From positions 3,346,001-3,410,000 of the forward strand of contig NZ_AP014583.1 in the NCBI RefSeq assembly GCF_000828715.1: a DNA stretch of 64,000 bases, written 5' to 3'. The notes under the pieces were generated by a model. It was not told the origin of the DNA. It did not search any database and worked only from the letters and a program-made list of their open reading frames with translations. Both the position numbers and the translations under genes were made by a program. The stretch comes from Winogradskyella sp. PG-2 (GTDB lineage Bacteria; Bacteroidota; Bacteroidia; Flavobacteriales; Flavobacteriaceae). This document shows positions 44,961 to 52,946 of this stretch, piece by piece. Positions within the stretch are counted from its first letter, which is position 1. Every line of letters starts with the position of its first letter.

Positions 44961-46824
44961 TTTTTACAGGTATTGTTAAAATAAAATTAGTACCGAAATT
45001 TAGTTTACTATCAATAGAAAGTTGTCCTTCTAAGATTTTAATACGTTCAAAAATGGTTTTTAAACCTAAGGTATTTTGTTTCTTACTGTCTTCGACATTA
45101 AAACCTTTTCCATTATCAGCAATTAAGGTAATAATCGATTCTTTTTCTTTTTTAATAGTAACTGCTACCGATTTTGCTTTGGCGTGTTTTACAATATTTG
45201 TTAAACATTCTTGAATTAAACGATAAAAGTTTAAGCCAGCAGACTCTGTAAAATAGGCATCAATTGAATCTATATCCACGGTAAAAAATAATTTGGTCTG
45301 CTCGTCATATTCATCAACTAATTGTTTAATACTTCTAGATAATCCTAATTCTTTTAGCAATGCTGGGTACAAACCTCTAGAGATACTTCGCACCTCTTCA
45401 AGGGCATCATTAGTGAGGTTTGTTAACTCTATTTGATCTGTATTTTGAGACTTCCTTTTAATTAAAGTTAATTTTTGACCAACACTATCATGCAATTCTT
45501 TAGCAATTCTTGTGCGTTCCTTTTCTTGAGATTGCATAAGATCTTGGGCGAATTTTTCTTGTTGCTTTTTCTCCTTTTTTGCAGTATTTTTAGATTTAGA
45601 AATTGTAATTAATAAAAAGATCGACAATAGTCCTAAACCACCAAAAATTAGCCATTGCGTTTTAACGTTATTTTCAGCATCTAAAAGCGCTATGTTACTT
45701 TTTTGATTTTCAATAGTTAAACGTTGTTTTTCAGATTCGTATTTTATACGTAAATCATTTATTTTGTTTGTTTTATTAAGAGAGAAAATACTATCCTCCA
45801 ATATTTGGTATTTTTTATAATTGGCTAGTGCACTTGGGTAGTTTTGTGCTTTTTCGTCTATCAAGTAAAGCACATAGTAGGCATATCGTTCTTGATGTAA
45901 GTCAAATCCTTTTGCTAAATCAATAGCTTTTAAGGCGTAAGTTTTTGCCTCAGCTAATTGATTCATATCTAAGTATGTCTCAGCAATATCATTACAAGTA
46001 TGCGAAGAATCTTTATGTAAACCCAATTCAACTTGAACAGGTAATGACTTCTTTAAATATTCTAGAGAATTTTCATATTGATTTAAAAATCGATACGAAG
46101 AGCCAATATTTTGTAATAGTGAAGCGTACATTTCGGGTGATATTTTTGATGTTTTTGGAAGAATTACCTTGTATAGATCTATAGCTTTGTTAAAAAGACT
46201 ATCATTTTGAAATTTCATGGCTTCTTTTTGGTAAGTAACAGCTACGCACTGTTCGTTCATTATCGTACGATAGTCATCTTTTAATTCAATGAACATAGCT
46301 AAGGAGCGTTCAAAACTTTCACGTGCTTTATAAAAATATCCAGTATTCAAATACAGTTTTCCAATTCTTTCAAGTGTTAAGGCTATACCAGGCTTGTAGT
46401 TTCTTTCTTCGTCAATTTTTAATGACTTAAAATAGTAGTTTAAGCCTATATCATATTCTGCGATTTTAAAATGATTGAAACCTAATTTATAATAACAGCG
46501 CGACACTTGCGCTGTGTCATCTAATGCTCTAAAGATAGTAAGTGCCTTTTTATATATACGAATACTCTCCTTATAAGGGCCTAATTTTTCATAGTATCGA
46601 GCCTGGTAAAAATAACCGCAGGCGATTTGGTTTTTATCTTTTAGTTTCTGGGCTTTTTCCAAACCAATATTCACCATAGCTAATGCTTCATCGTAATTTC
46701 GGTCCTGAAATAACCGTAATGCTGATTCATAGTCCTTATTATTGGTAGTATCGTATACGAAATTAGTCTGTGCATTTAAACAGAGACATGTACTAAAAAC
46801 TAAAAGAATGAGATGTCTTATCAA
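44950..46824 (-). CDS. TPR sensor histidine kinase (HisKA_3 type)
   Basis: 624 residues. Signal peptide (CLCLNAQ), then six or seven tetratricopeptide repeats outside the cytoplasm (about 25-330), a coiled coil, a transmembrane helix (about 390-408; WLIFGGLGLLSIFLLITI) and a cytoplasmic kinase. The dimerisation box is ERTRIAKELHDSVGQKLT (His about residue 441) and the ATPase has ECLTNIVKHAKA (N box) and IADNGKGFNV (G box). It phosphorylates the overlapping NarL regulator. The TPR domain probably senses a protein or peptide; the signal is unknown. Confidence 0.92.
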   Translation of the reverse strand: MIRHLILLVFSTCLCLNAQTNFVYDTTNNKDYESALRLFQDRNYDEALAMVNIGLEKAQKLKDKNQIACGYFYQARYYEKLGPYKESIRIYKKALTIFRALDDTAQVSRCYYKLGFNHFKIAEYDIGLNYYFKSLKIDEERNYKPGIALTLERIGKLYLNTGYFYKARESFERSLAMFIELKDDYRTIMNEQCVAVTYQKEAMKFQNDSLFNKAIDLYKVILPKTSKISPEMYASLLQNIGSSYRFLNQYENSLEYLKKSLPVQVELGLHKDSSHTCNDIAETYLDMNQLAEAKTYALKAIDLAKGFDLHQERYAYYVLYLIDEKAQNYPSALANYKKYQILEDSIFSLNKTNKINDLRIKYESEKQRLTIENQKSNIALLDAENNVKTQWLIFGGLGLLSIFLLITISKSKNTAKKEKKQQEKFAQDLMQSQEKERTRIAKELHDSVGQKLTLIKRKSQNTDQIELTNLTNDALEEVRSISRGLYPALLKELGLSRSIKQLVDEYDEQTKLFFTVDIDSIDAYFTESAGLNFYRLIQECLTNIVKHAKAKSVAVTIKKEKESIITLIADNGKGFNVEDSKKQNTLGLKTIFERIKILEGQLSIDSKLNFGTNFILTIPVKNES

Positions 46825-47067
46825 AAGCTAACCTGATTTACAGATATCTATCAAAGATACTCAAATATAAAAAAAGAAATAAAAATATAATTAGCTGGAT
46901 TCTAAATGCGTTTTTCGCAATTAAAAATCAAATATTTGATGGTACTCATATGTTTATACTTAAACTTTTATAAATAGAATGATAATAATAGACATCATAA
47001 TTTCGCTAACTCATTATCTTTTTATAAATTAATTTATCAACTGGATAAATCAATATTATAAAATGTA

Positions 47068-47562
47068 CAAATATCCATGTACGACAAAATTTTAATGATT
47101 ACTAAAACGTAGCTTTTATGTGCGGCTGGCAAGCGGCTGGAAATGGTGTATAAAATAAATTACAATAGTAATTTGATTGTATCAAAACCATAAGCGTTTG
47201 ACAGCGGACATTTTACATAACGTCAAATTATAGGATCTAATGTTCTGACTTTCCTAAATTGTAAAATATATTATGAGATAAAGTTTCATGACCCAAGTTA
47301 CTGTTATTGTAATGAAAACGTATGTTTCTGGGTATTTTACATAATATCATTATAGCTGACTAATGGTATGTTCTTCTCAAATAACAAACAATAGCATTTG
47401 TCCTATAATGTACTTGCGTTATGTACAACATGGGCTTTGGTTAAAAGCGCATTTAAAATAATAGGTTTCTTTATTTTTTTATTCTTTAATGTTTCTCTGC
47501 TTAGTTAATGTAACACTCTTTTTAGTTTGGGTGGAGTAGTGGATAAAATGTGTGTGGAATGG
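47068..47562 (+). repeat. Dispersed structured repeat E2, upstream of cassette copy B
   Basis: About 500 bp, closely matching E3 from ATCCATGTACGACAAAATTT to the tail GTGTGTGGAATGG. Inverted arms: ACATAAC (47215-47221) plus ATTATAGGA, and TCCTATAAT (47401-47409) plus GTTATGT (47418-47424), enclosing about 165 bp. Then GGGCTTTGGTTAAAAGCGC. Unlike E1 and E3, the hairpin module between GTTAATG and AACACTCTTTTT is missing. No ORF. The rest of the 46825-47672 gap shows nothing else. Confidence 0.72.
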
Positions 47563-47672
47563 AATAAATATTACTAAACACTTTTGTTTATCTTTAACTG
47601 TAAACAATTAAACATTTCGTATCTTTATATTCTAAAATTCAATAGAATAAAACCCCTAGAAATAATAAAAAT

Positions 47673-47837
47673 ATGTTCGGAATATTCAAAAAGAAATCAG
47701 AAAAAGAAAAATTGCAATCGCAATATGAAAAGCTTTTAAAAGAAGCATACAGCTTGTCTACAACCAATAGGAAAATGAGTGATCAAAAAACTTTTGAAGC
47801 TGAAGAAATTATGAAACAGCTTGAAAAATTGAATTAA
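47673..47837 (+). CDS. Lacal_2735 family small protein
   Basis: 54 residues: MFGIFKKKSEKEKLQ, YEKLLKEAYSLSTTNRKMSD, EAEEIMKQLEKLN. This matches the short, highly charged, helical Lacal_2735 family of Flavobacteriia (conserved MFG-FKKKSE start and LSTTNR). Function unknown; cytoplasmic. It is present only in cassette copy B, 48 bp upstream of the DoxX-like gene, and probably co-transcribed with it. Confidence 0.85.
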   Translation: MFGIFKKKSEKEKLQSQYEKLLKEAYSLSTTNRKMSDQKTFEAEEIMKQLEKLN

Positions 47838-47885
47838 TATCATCTAGTCATTAGACAAAGCTTCCTATAATGCAAACTATAAAAA

Positions 47886-48239
47886 ATGAATATTCTAAAT
47901 ATAGCATTACTATTATCAAGTAGCGCATTTCTGTTCTACGGTATTAATTGTTTACTGTCACAGAAAATGAAGGAAGAGTTTGCTAGATTTGGCTTGGGCA
48001 AACAAAGAATTCTAACAGGATATCTACAATTATTAGGTGCGTTTGGATTAATTTTCGGTTATTTCTTTTCACCTCTATTAATATTTGTTGCCTCGACAGG
48101 ATTAACGCTTCTTATGCTTTCTGGATTTACAGTTAGAATAAAAATAAAAGATAGTATTTTAGAATCATTACCATCTTTAATTTTTACTCTTATAAACTTA
48201 TATATATCTGTGAAGCATTATAATATAATTACTGAGTAA
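47886..48239 (+). CDS. DoxX-like four-helix membrane protein, cassette copy B
   Basis: 117 residues, four transmembrane helices. Paralogue of 30676-31032 (same start NILNIALL, KQRILTGYLQLLGAFG, IKIKDSILESLPSLIF). Differences are mainly conservative hydrophobic swaps, so both copies are under constraint. Convergent with the next gene (5-bp gap), as in copy A. Confidence 0.78.
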   Translation: MNILNIALLLSSSAFLFYGINCLLSQKMKEEFARFGLGKQRILTGYLQLLGAFGLIFGYFFSPLLIFVASTGLTLLMLSGFTVRIKIKDSILESLPSLIFTLINLYISVKHYNIITE

Positions 48240-48244
48240 TAATT

Positions 48245-48607
48245 TTAAACAAACGCAATAAGTAGGCACATTATCAAAAATAAAGCTGCTGGAAAAGATT
48301 TAAACAGAGGGTCTTTAATTTTAATATGCATAACTATCGAACCTACTAAAAGAGCCGCTAATCCTAAAGCTGCTGGTTGTTTTAATATTGGAAACCAAAT
48401 AGCTACTATCAGTAATATAGCAAGTGTTACTTTAAAAAACCCTACAATATAACATAGAGACTTTGATAAACCATAGGCTTTAAACTCCTCTAAAATAGTA
48501 GTAGCATTACCTCCGCGCCACCTAGTAGAAGTTTTATTTTGTATAAGCCAAACATTTAATATACTTGCACCTACGATAATTTGAAAAGCAATAATTATAG
48601 TATTCAT
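48245..48607 (-). CDS. DoxX-like membrane protein, second type, cassette copy B
   Basis: 120 residues, four helices. About 85 percent identical by eye to 31036-31398, including the loop TRWRGGNATTILEEF and the C-terminal FPAALFLIMCLLIAFV. It is divergent from the FAD oxidoreductase that starts 84 bp away and is unique to this copy. Confidence 0.75.
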   Translation of the reverse strand: MNTIIIAFQIIVGASILNVWLIQNKTSTRWRGGNATTILEEFKAYGLSKSLCYIVGFFKVTLAILLIVAIWFPILKQPAALGLAALLVGSIVMHIKIKDPLFKSFPAALFLIMCLLIAFV

Positions 48608-48690
48608 ATCTCAAATGGATTAGTTATAACAAATTTAAGCAATCGAAGTAAAAATACTAATTTTGTCTACCTTTAAATAAAAAATAGTAA

Positions 48691-49935
48691 TTGGATAAAC
48701 AGAGTCATAAAATACATGTGATAGGTGCTGGAATTAGTGGGTTAATAGCTGCAACTGTTCTCGAAAAAAATGGATTTTATCCTGTTATTATTGAAGCTAC
48801 AGATAGAGTAGGAGGAAGAGTGAAAACAGATATTGTGGATAGTTATCAGCTAGATCATGGTTTTCAAGTATTGCTTACTGCTTATCCTGCGGCTCAAAAA
48901 TATCTTAATTTAGAATCTTTAGAATTACAAAAATTCTTGCCAGGAGCCTCAATTTTTAAAAATGGAAAACAAGAGATAATAGGCGATCCATTAAGAGATT
49001 CCTCTCTATTATTTTCAACATTATTTGCTAGAATAGGAACTTTTAAAGATAAATTAAAAATTCTTAAATTAAACAGTAAATTAAAGAAAAAAACGATATC
49101 AGAAATCTTTTCAGATAAAGAACAATCGACACTATCTTATTTGATGGACTTGGGTTTTTCTTTTAGAATGATAGATGACTTTTTTACACCTTTTTTTAGC
49201 GGAATTTTTCTTGAAAATAAATTAGAAACATCAAGTAGAATGTTTGAGTTTGTCTATAAAATGTTTGGTGAAGGACATGCCACCTTACCAAAAGGCGGTA
49301 TAGAAGAGATTCCAAAACAACTTTTAAACAAACTAAAAAATACCACTTTTAAATATAAAACACAGGTTTCTTCTGTTATTGATGGAGAAATAGAACTTTA
49401 TAAGGGTCAAAAAATAAAAAGTGATTTTACAATTATTACTACTGAACCTAGTAAACTAATTAAAAACTTAAAAAATCAATCAACTGAATGGCAAAGCTGT
49501 GATACTTTATATTTTGAAACTGAAAATAGAACTATTAGAAAACCTATAATAGGTCTAATTACTAAACACAACTCATTAATTAATAATATCTTTTACCATA
49601 CAAGTCTAGAAACCTCATTAAAACCTGATAAAGAATTACTTTCTGTAACTGTAGTTGATAATCAAAATCTTTCTGGTAAAATGCTAATAGATTGTGTGCA
49701 AAAAGAATTAAAGCAAAATTGTGGCATAATTACGAGTAAGTTTATTAAGCACTACAGAATACCAATGTCTCTACCTAAGTTAAAGGAGTTACAATATGAA
49801 ATGACACCTTCAGAAACATGTTTGTCTGAAAGTATTTATTTAGCTGGAGACTTGCAACTAAATGGTTCTTTAAATGCAGCTATGATAGCTGGCGAAAGAG
49901 CCGCACAGGGCGTTATTGAAAGTTTAAAAAAGTAA
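48691..49935 (+). CDS. NAD(P)/FAD-dependent oxidoreductase (amine-oxidase/desaturase-like)
   Basis: 414 residues. N-terminal dinucleotide-binding motif IHVIGAGISGLIAATVLEKN with the acidic IIEATDRVGGRV (FAD binding). C-terminal FAD clamp IYLAGDLQLNGSLNAAMIAG. The layout resembles flavin amine oxidases and phytoene-desaturase-like proteins (DHGFQVLL, LPKGGIEEIPKQL). The start is TTG at 48691, because no ATG precedes the first beta strand; a GTG at 48718 would remove it. It is inserted between the DoxX pair and the small membrane proteins, only in cassette copy B. Substrate unknown. Confidence 0.87.
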   Translation: MDKQSHKIHVIGAGISGLIAATVLEKNGFYPVIIEATDRVGGRVKTDIVDSYQLDHGFQVLLTAYPAAQKYLNLESLELQKFLPGASIFKNGKQEIIGDPLRDSSLLFSTLFARIGTFKDKLKILKLNSKLKKKTISEIFSDKEQSTLSYLMDLGFSFRMIDDFFTPFFSGIFLENKLETSSRMFEFVYKMFGEGHATLPKGGIEEIPKQLLNKLKNTTFKYKTQVSSVIDGEIELYKGQKIKSDFTIITTEPSKLIKNLKNQSTEWQSCDTLYFETENRTIRKPIIGLITKHNSLINNIFYHTSLETSLKPDKELLSVTVVDNQNLSGKMLIDCVQKELKQNCGIITSKFIKHYRIPMSLPKLKELQYEMTPSETCLSESIYLAGDLQLNGSLNAAMIAGERAAQGVIESLKK

Positions 49936-50029
49936 TTTTCAACAACAAATGAAATTTCTAATATGTGCAAAATTTAAAATTCTAGGAATTTATAGTAAGG
50001 TTTTACCTGAAGTTCATTAATAATTGAAC

Positions 50030-50155
50030 TCACTTTTCGATATCTGGATAATTTTCCTCTTTTGACTTTTTAGCAGAATAGAAAATATTCCAAAATGTAA
50101 ACGCTATATAAACTGCGAATATTACACCACCAATAAAAAAGAATGCTAAATTCAT
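50030..50155 (-). CDS. 41-residue single-pass membrane protein, cassette copy B
   Basis: MNLAFFFIGGVIFAVYIAF, then a hydrophilic tail ending in NYPDIEK. It differs from the copy A protein (31485-31610) at only three residues and has the same ATGA coupling with its upstream partner. Function unknown. Confidence 0.75.
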   Translation of the reverse strand: MNLAFFFIGGVIFAVYIAFTFWNIFYSAKKSKEENYPDIEK

Positions 50156-50322
50156 GTTGTTCGTCTTTGTCTAATTACTAATGCAAATAATAATATTGTC
50201 CCTGGCCAATGTGCAGAATATTGAGCTTCTTCAGTCCTTCCCATAATGCCCAGAACAACTGAATACATTAAACAGATAAAAGCTAAAATAACTGGGTACC
50301 ATTTCAAGATAAATTTTTTCAT
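50152..50322 (-). CDS. 56-residue two-helix membrane protein, cassette copy B
   Basis: It is virtually identical to the copy A protein at 31607-31777 (MKKFILKWYPVILAFICLMY, SAHWPGTILLFALVI). DNA differences between copies are mainly at third codon positions, evidence that the peptide is selected. Coupled by ATGA to the 41-residue gene. Confidence 0.76.
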   Translation of the reverse strand: MKKFILKWYPVILAFICLMYSVVLGIMGRTEEAQYSAHWPGTILLFALVIRQRRTT

Positions 50323-50371
50323 TTTATGTGATTGTTTTTTAATATTATGTTTATATTTCTATTTGATTGTG

Positions 50372-50752
50372 CTAAACTTCTGCTTTATATTTTTGCAATA
50401 ACCCTATGGTGGTATATTCTAATGCCTTTTGATGTGTAGACTCAAGAACTACTAATGGCGCTTTTCCAGCACGCTCAGCTTCCAACCACCTAGAGATACA
50501 CAAGCACCATTTAGAACCCACTTTTAAACCAGGAAATTGCCAATGCGGTGTTGGTGTAGAAAGATCATTCCCACGAGATTTTGTAAAATCTAAAAATTCT
50601 TGAGTCATTATAGCACAAACTACATGAGTCCCTGAATCCTCTTGAATTGTTCTGCAAAACCCGTCTCTAAAATATCCTGTGGCGGGATTATTACAACATA
50701 ATTCTAAATCTGTTCCAAGAATATTTAATTGATTTTTTTCTGTCATATTCAT
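50372..50752 (-). CDS. DUF2237 family protein, cassette copy B
   Basis: 126 residues with the same conserved Cys pattern as copy A: LELCCNNPATGYFRDG, FCRTIQEDSGTHVVCA, FPGLKVGSKWCLC, SRWLEAERAGKAP. The start may be the ATG at 50752 or the one at 50746 (MTEKNQ). It overlaps the end of the preceding small gene by 4 bp. Role unknown. Confidence 0.9.
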   Translation of the reverse strand: MNMTEKNQLNILGTDLELCCNNPATGYFRDGFCRTIQEDSGTHVVCAIMTQEFLDFTKSRGNDLSTPTPHWQFPGLKVGSKWCLCISRWLEAERAGKAPLVVLESTHQKALEYTTIGLLQKYKAEV

Positions 50753-51073
50753 ATTCCAGAATCGGGTCTTCCTTTTAACCTAATCTCAATTCTTTTTTTC
50801 TTAACAGTTAGTCGTTTCATTACATCCATTAAGTCTTTATCATTTATCTTTTTGTATATCTCATGTATAGCTAAGACAAGTCTTTTAGCTTGTCTTGAAG
50901 CTATTACTCTGTCACTGGTAGACATATGACTCATTATCATTTATCTTTTTGTATATCTCATGTATAGCTAAGACAAGTCTTTTAGCTTGTCTTGAAGCTA
51001 TTACTCTGTCACTGGTAGACATATGACTCATTTTTGCATTTTCAAAAATCGTTGCTTCTTGTAAAATATCCAT
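50749..51073 (-). pseudogene. 75-residue protein gene, cassette copy B, split by a 97-bp tandem duplication
   Basis: The ATG at 51073 (MDILQEATIFENAKMSHMST) reads normally to KKINDNESYVYQ and stops, because a 97-bp segment is repeated and 97 is not a multiple of three. A second start at 50940 (MIMSHMSTSDRV) reads the second half intact to RLKGRPDSGI at 50749. The copy A homologue (32207-32434) is uninterrupted. The 63-residue downstream ORF lacks only the first ~14 residues and may still be translated. Confidence 0.75.
50837..51032. repeat. Perfect 97-bp direct tandem duplication
   Basis: Bases 50837-50933 and 50934-51030 are identical as far as I can read (TTATCATTTATCTTTTTG ... GTAGACATATGACTCA). 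Absence of divergence indicates a very recent event or an assembly artefact. It lies inside the small gene of cassette copy B. Confidence 0.85.
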
Positions 51074-51099
51074 TATTATGCTATTTTGTATAAGCTTTA

Positions 51100-51640
51100 A
51101 TAAAAATAGTTAAACAAAAAGTATTTGTATTCAAATCACGCACTATTTATTATATTTTTAACAACTTCAATATAACTACCTCATAAAATTTTGACCAAAA
51201 CAATAGGTGAGTGGAGTCTAAAATATTGGACTATCCAAATACAATTGTAGTTTTTTACCTAGATGATGCGTTGGCAAACTGACCTCATATGATTTTGTTA
51301 AAACAATAGGTGAGTGGAGCGTTAGATTTTAGACTATACGATTGCAATTATCCTGAAGATGATTATAATTGGATACAATACTTTACTAAATGATTGTTTC
51401 AAATCGTATTTGCTTAAAAATGTACACTGTACATTTTCTTAACAGCAAATAGTCTAAAATGTAGCATAACGAGCCGTAATTGTTTCCAAAATTATATGCA
51501 GTCTTGAATTTTTGTTTCTTTTTTTAACAAGAAAAAAAGATATAATCTAAATCTTGGTGAGTTCTAAAGTTTCAAATTCTATTTTACATACTATTTTGGA
51601 AATTGATTGAGTATCAATTTATAAAATACAATTACTAGTT
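51100..51640 (-). repeat. Non-coding region shared with copy A, with an internal tandem repeat
   Basis: 51270-51625 matches 32590-32960 (see copy A). In addition, 51175-51240 and 51275-51330 are related: both carry a CTCAT-(T/A)-ATTTTG stretch, AAAACAATAGGTGAGTGGAG and TTTAGACTAT/TTGGACTATC, a degenerate unit of about 110-120 bp present only once in copy A. The 3' hairpin AAATTGAT-TGAGT-ATCAATTT is at 51600-51620. No ORF. Confidence 0.68.
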
Positions 51641-51847
51641 CTATTTTACATAATATATAGACCTTTTCTTAGTACTGTTCAAATAGGACATAAGAATATA
51701 ATAAGTGCTAAGAATTTTGTTTTACTCACGTAGTTAATTATTTGCATAAACTTTAATTGAGTTCGTGAATCTCGTAAAAACTCGATTTCTCAAAATTTTA
51801 GCTCTTATGGCAAGCTCTGAGAATCGCCTAGAAAAAAATATGTAGCA

Positions 51848-52386
51848 AAATATCCATGTACGACAAAATTTTAATGATATCTAAAAACTAGCTTTTATTG
51901 TGCGGCTGACAAGAGTTGGATAATTGTGTACAAAATAAATTGCCAGAGCTATTTGATTTTATAAAGCAATGAGCGTTTGACAGCTGACATTTGACATAAC
52001 GACAAATTATAGGAACAATGCTTTTTTAGATCTGCGAAGCAAACCATTTCTAGTTTAATGCCCAAGTACTGCATATTGTAATGAAAATATAAAGCCTGTG
52101 GGATATTTTACATAATATCATTATAGTTGACTAATGGTATGTTCTAGGCAAATAGCCAACAATAGCATTTGTCCTATAATGTACTTGCGTTATGTACAAC
52201 ATGGGCTTTGGTTAAAAGCGCATGTTAAATAATGCTTTTCTTTATTTTTTTCTTCTCTAAAGTTTCTCTACTCAGTTAATGAAACCGCTTTGCGGTTCAC
52301 GAGCACTTATTTATTAAATAAGTGTGGTGCGAGTAAACACTCTTTTTCAAAAGGGTAGAGTAGTGGGGAAAATGTGTGTGGAATGG
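51848..52386 (+). repeat. Dispersed structured repeat E3
   Basis: It parallels E2. Arms are ACATAAC (51994-52000) with ATTATAGGA (52006-52014), and TCCTATAAT (52172-52180) with GTTATGT (52189-52195). Then GGGCTTTGGTTAAAAGCGC. Then two hairpins: AACCGC-TTT-GCGGTT (52283-52297) and CACTTATTTA / TAAATAAGTG (52304-52324). Then AGTAAACACTCTTTTT and the tail AGAGTAGTGGGG ... GTGTGTGGAATGG. The 51640-51848 stretch before it holds only AT-rich sequence with short inverted repeats. Confidence 0.72.
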
Positions 52387-52478
52387 CAATTAAACTATTA
52401 AAAATTTTCTTTTTAGTAACTCTAAGTACAACATTTGAATTTGCTCAAAACACTGAAACTAATGCTCAAATTTTTTAG
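52383..52478 (+). pseudogene. Signal-peptide-only ORF, likely gene remnant
   Basis: 31 codons: MAIKLLKIFFLVTLSTTFEF-AQNTETNAQIF then TAG. It is a convincing Sec signal peptide with an AQ cleavage site but essentially no mature protein. The start codon is the ATG in the GGAATGG tail of repeat E3. No continuation in other frames is recognisable, so it is probably the 5' stump of a lost exported protein. Confidence 0.45.
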
Positions 52479-52570
52479 AGGTTAGATCTAGTTGTGGACT
52501 AACCTTACCAAGGCTTATATGTTTTATTCTAGATTATATAATGATAATGGTAAGGCAGTCACTATTAGGT

Positions 52571-52933
52571 TTATAACTTCATATTTTTACGTATGTGCTT
52601 TCTAATCTTTGGCACTAGGTCGTTCTCATATTTTTTAAACTGCGCTTCAGTTAATATTTTGGATAGCTCATCGTTTTTAGCTGTACTAATTTTTTTCATA
52701 TCATCCCTTTTGCTAAACATTGAGCCTTCTCTATCTATGAGTGCTCTTAGTTTAGTAGCGTATTTTATGTTTACTTCTGATACTTTTTTTGTTTGTTCTT
52801 CAGTGAGTGATAGTTCATCTATCATGATTTTATTTTGATAATCAGCCATATCTTTAACAGTAAAACTGTTTTGACTAAATGATAAGCACGTTAACAATAA
52901 TGCTACGATAGTAGCAATTTTTTTAGTTTTCAT
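52571..52933 (-). CDS. Small exported helical protein, LTXXQ-like
   Basis: 120 residues with signal peptide (TCLSFSQ). The mature part is helical and charged, with LSLTEEQTKKVSEVNIKYA and LSKILTEAQFKKYENDL, two copies of the L-T-x-x-Q motif seen in Spy/CpxP-like periplasmic proteins and in many flavobacterial 'DUF4890-like' proteins. It is 13 bp downstream of the outer-membrane protein on the same strand and likely co-transcribed. A chaperone or stress-sensing role would be an inference from the motif. Confidence 0.78.
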   Translation of the reverse strand: MKTKKIATIVALLLTCLSFSQNSFTVKDMADYQNKIMIDELSLTEEQTKKVSEVNIKYATKLRALIDREGSMFSKRDDMKKISTAKNDELSKILTEAQFKKYENDLVPKIRKHIRKNMKL

Positions 52934-52946
52934 ATTTTTTAAATTA

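Noticed and set aside
51160..51640. CRISPR array from repeated segments
   Set aside because: Only two degenerate units of about 110 bp, with no regular spacers and no cas genes.
47068..52386. Insertion sequences at the dispersed repeats
   Set aside because: No transposase ORF or fragment is present in any copy and I could not define target-site duplications.
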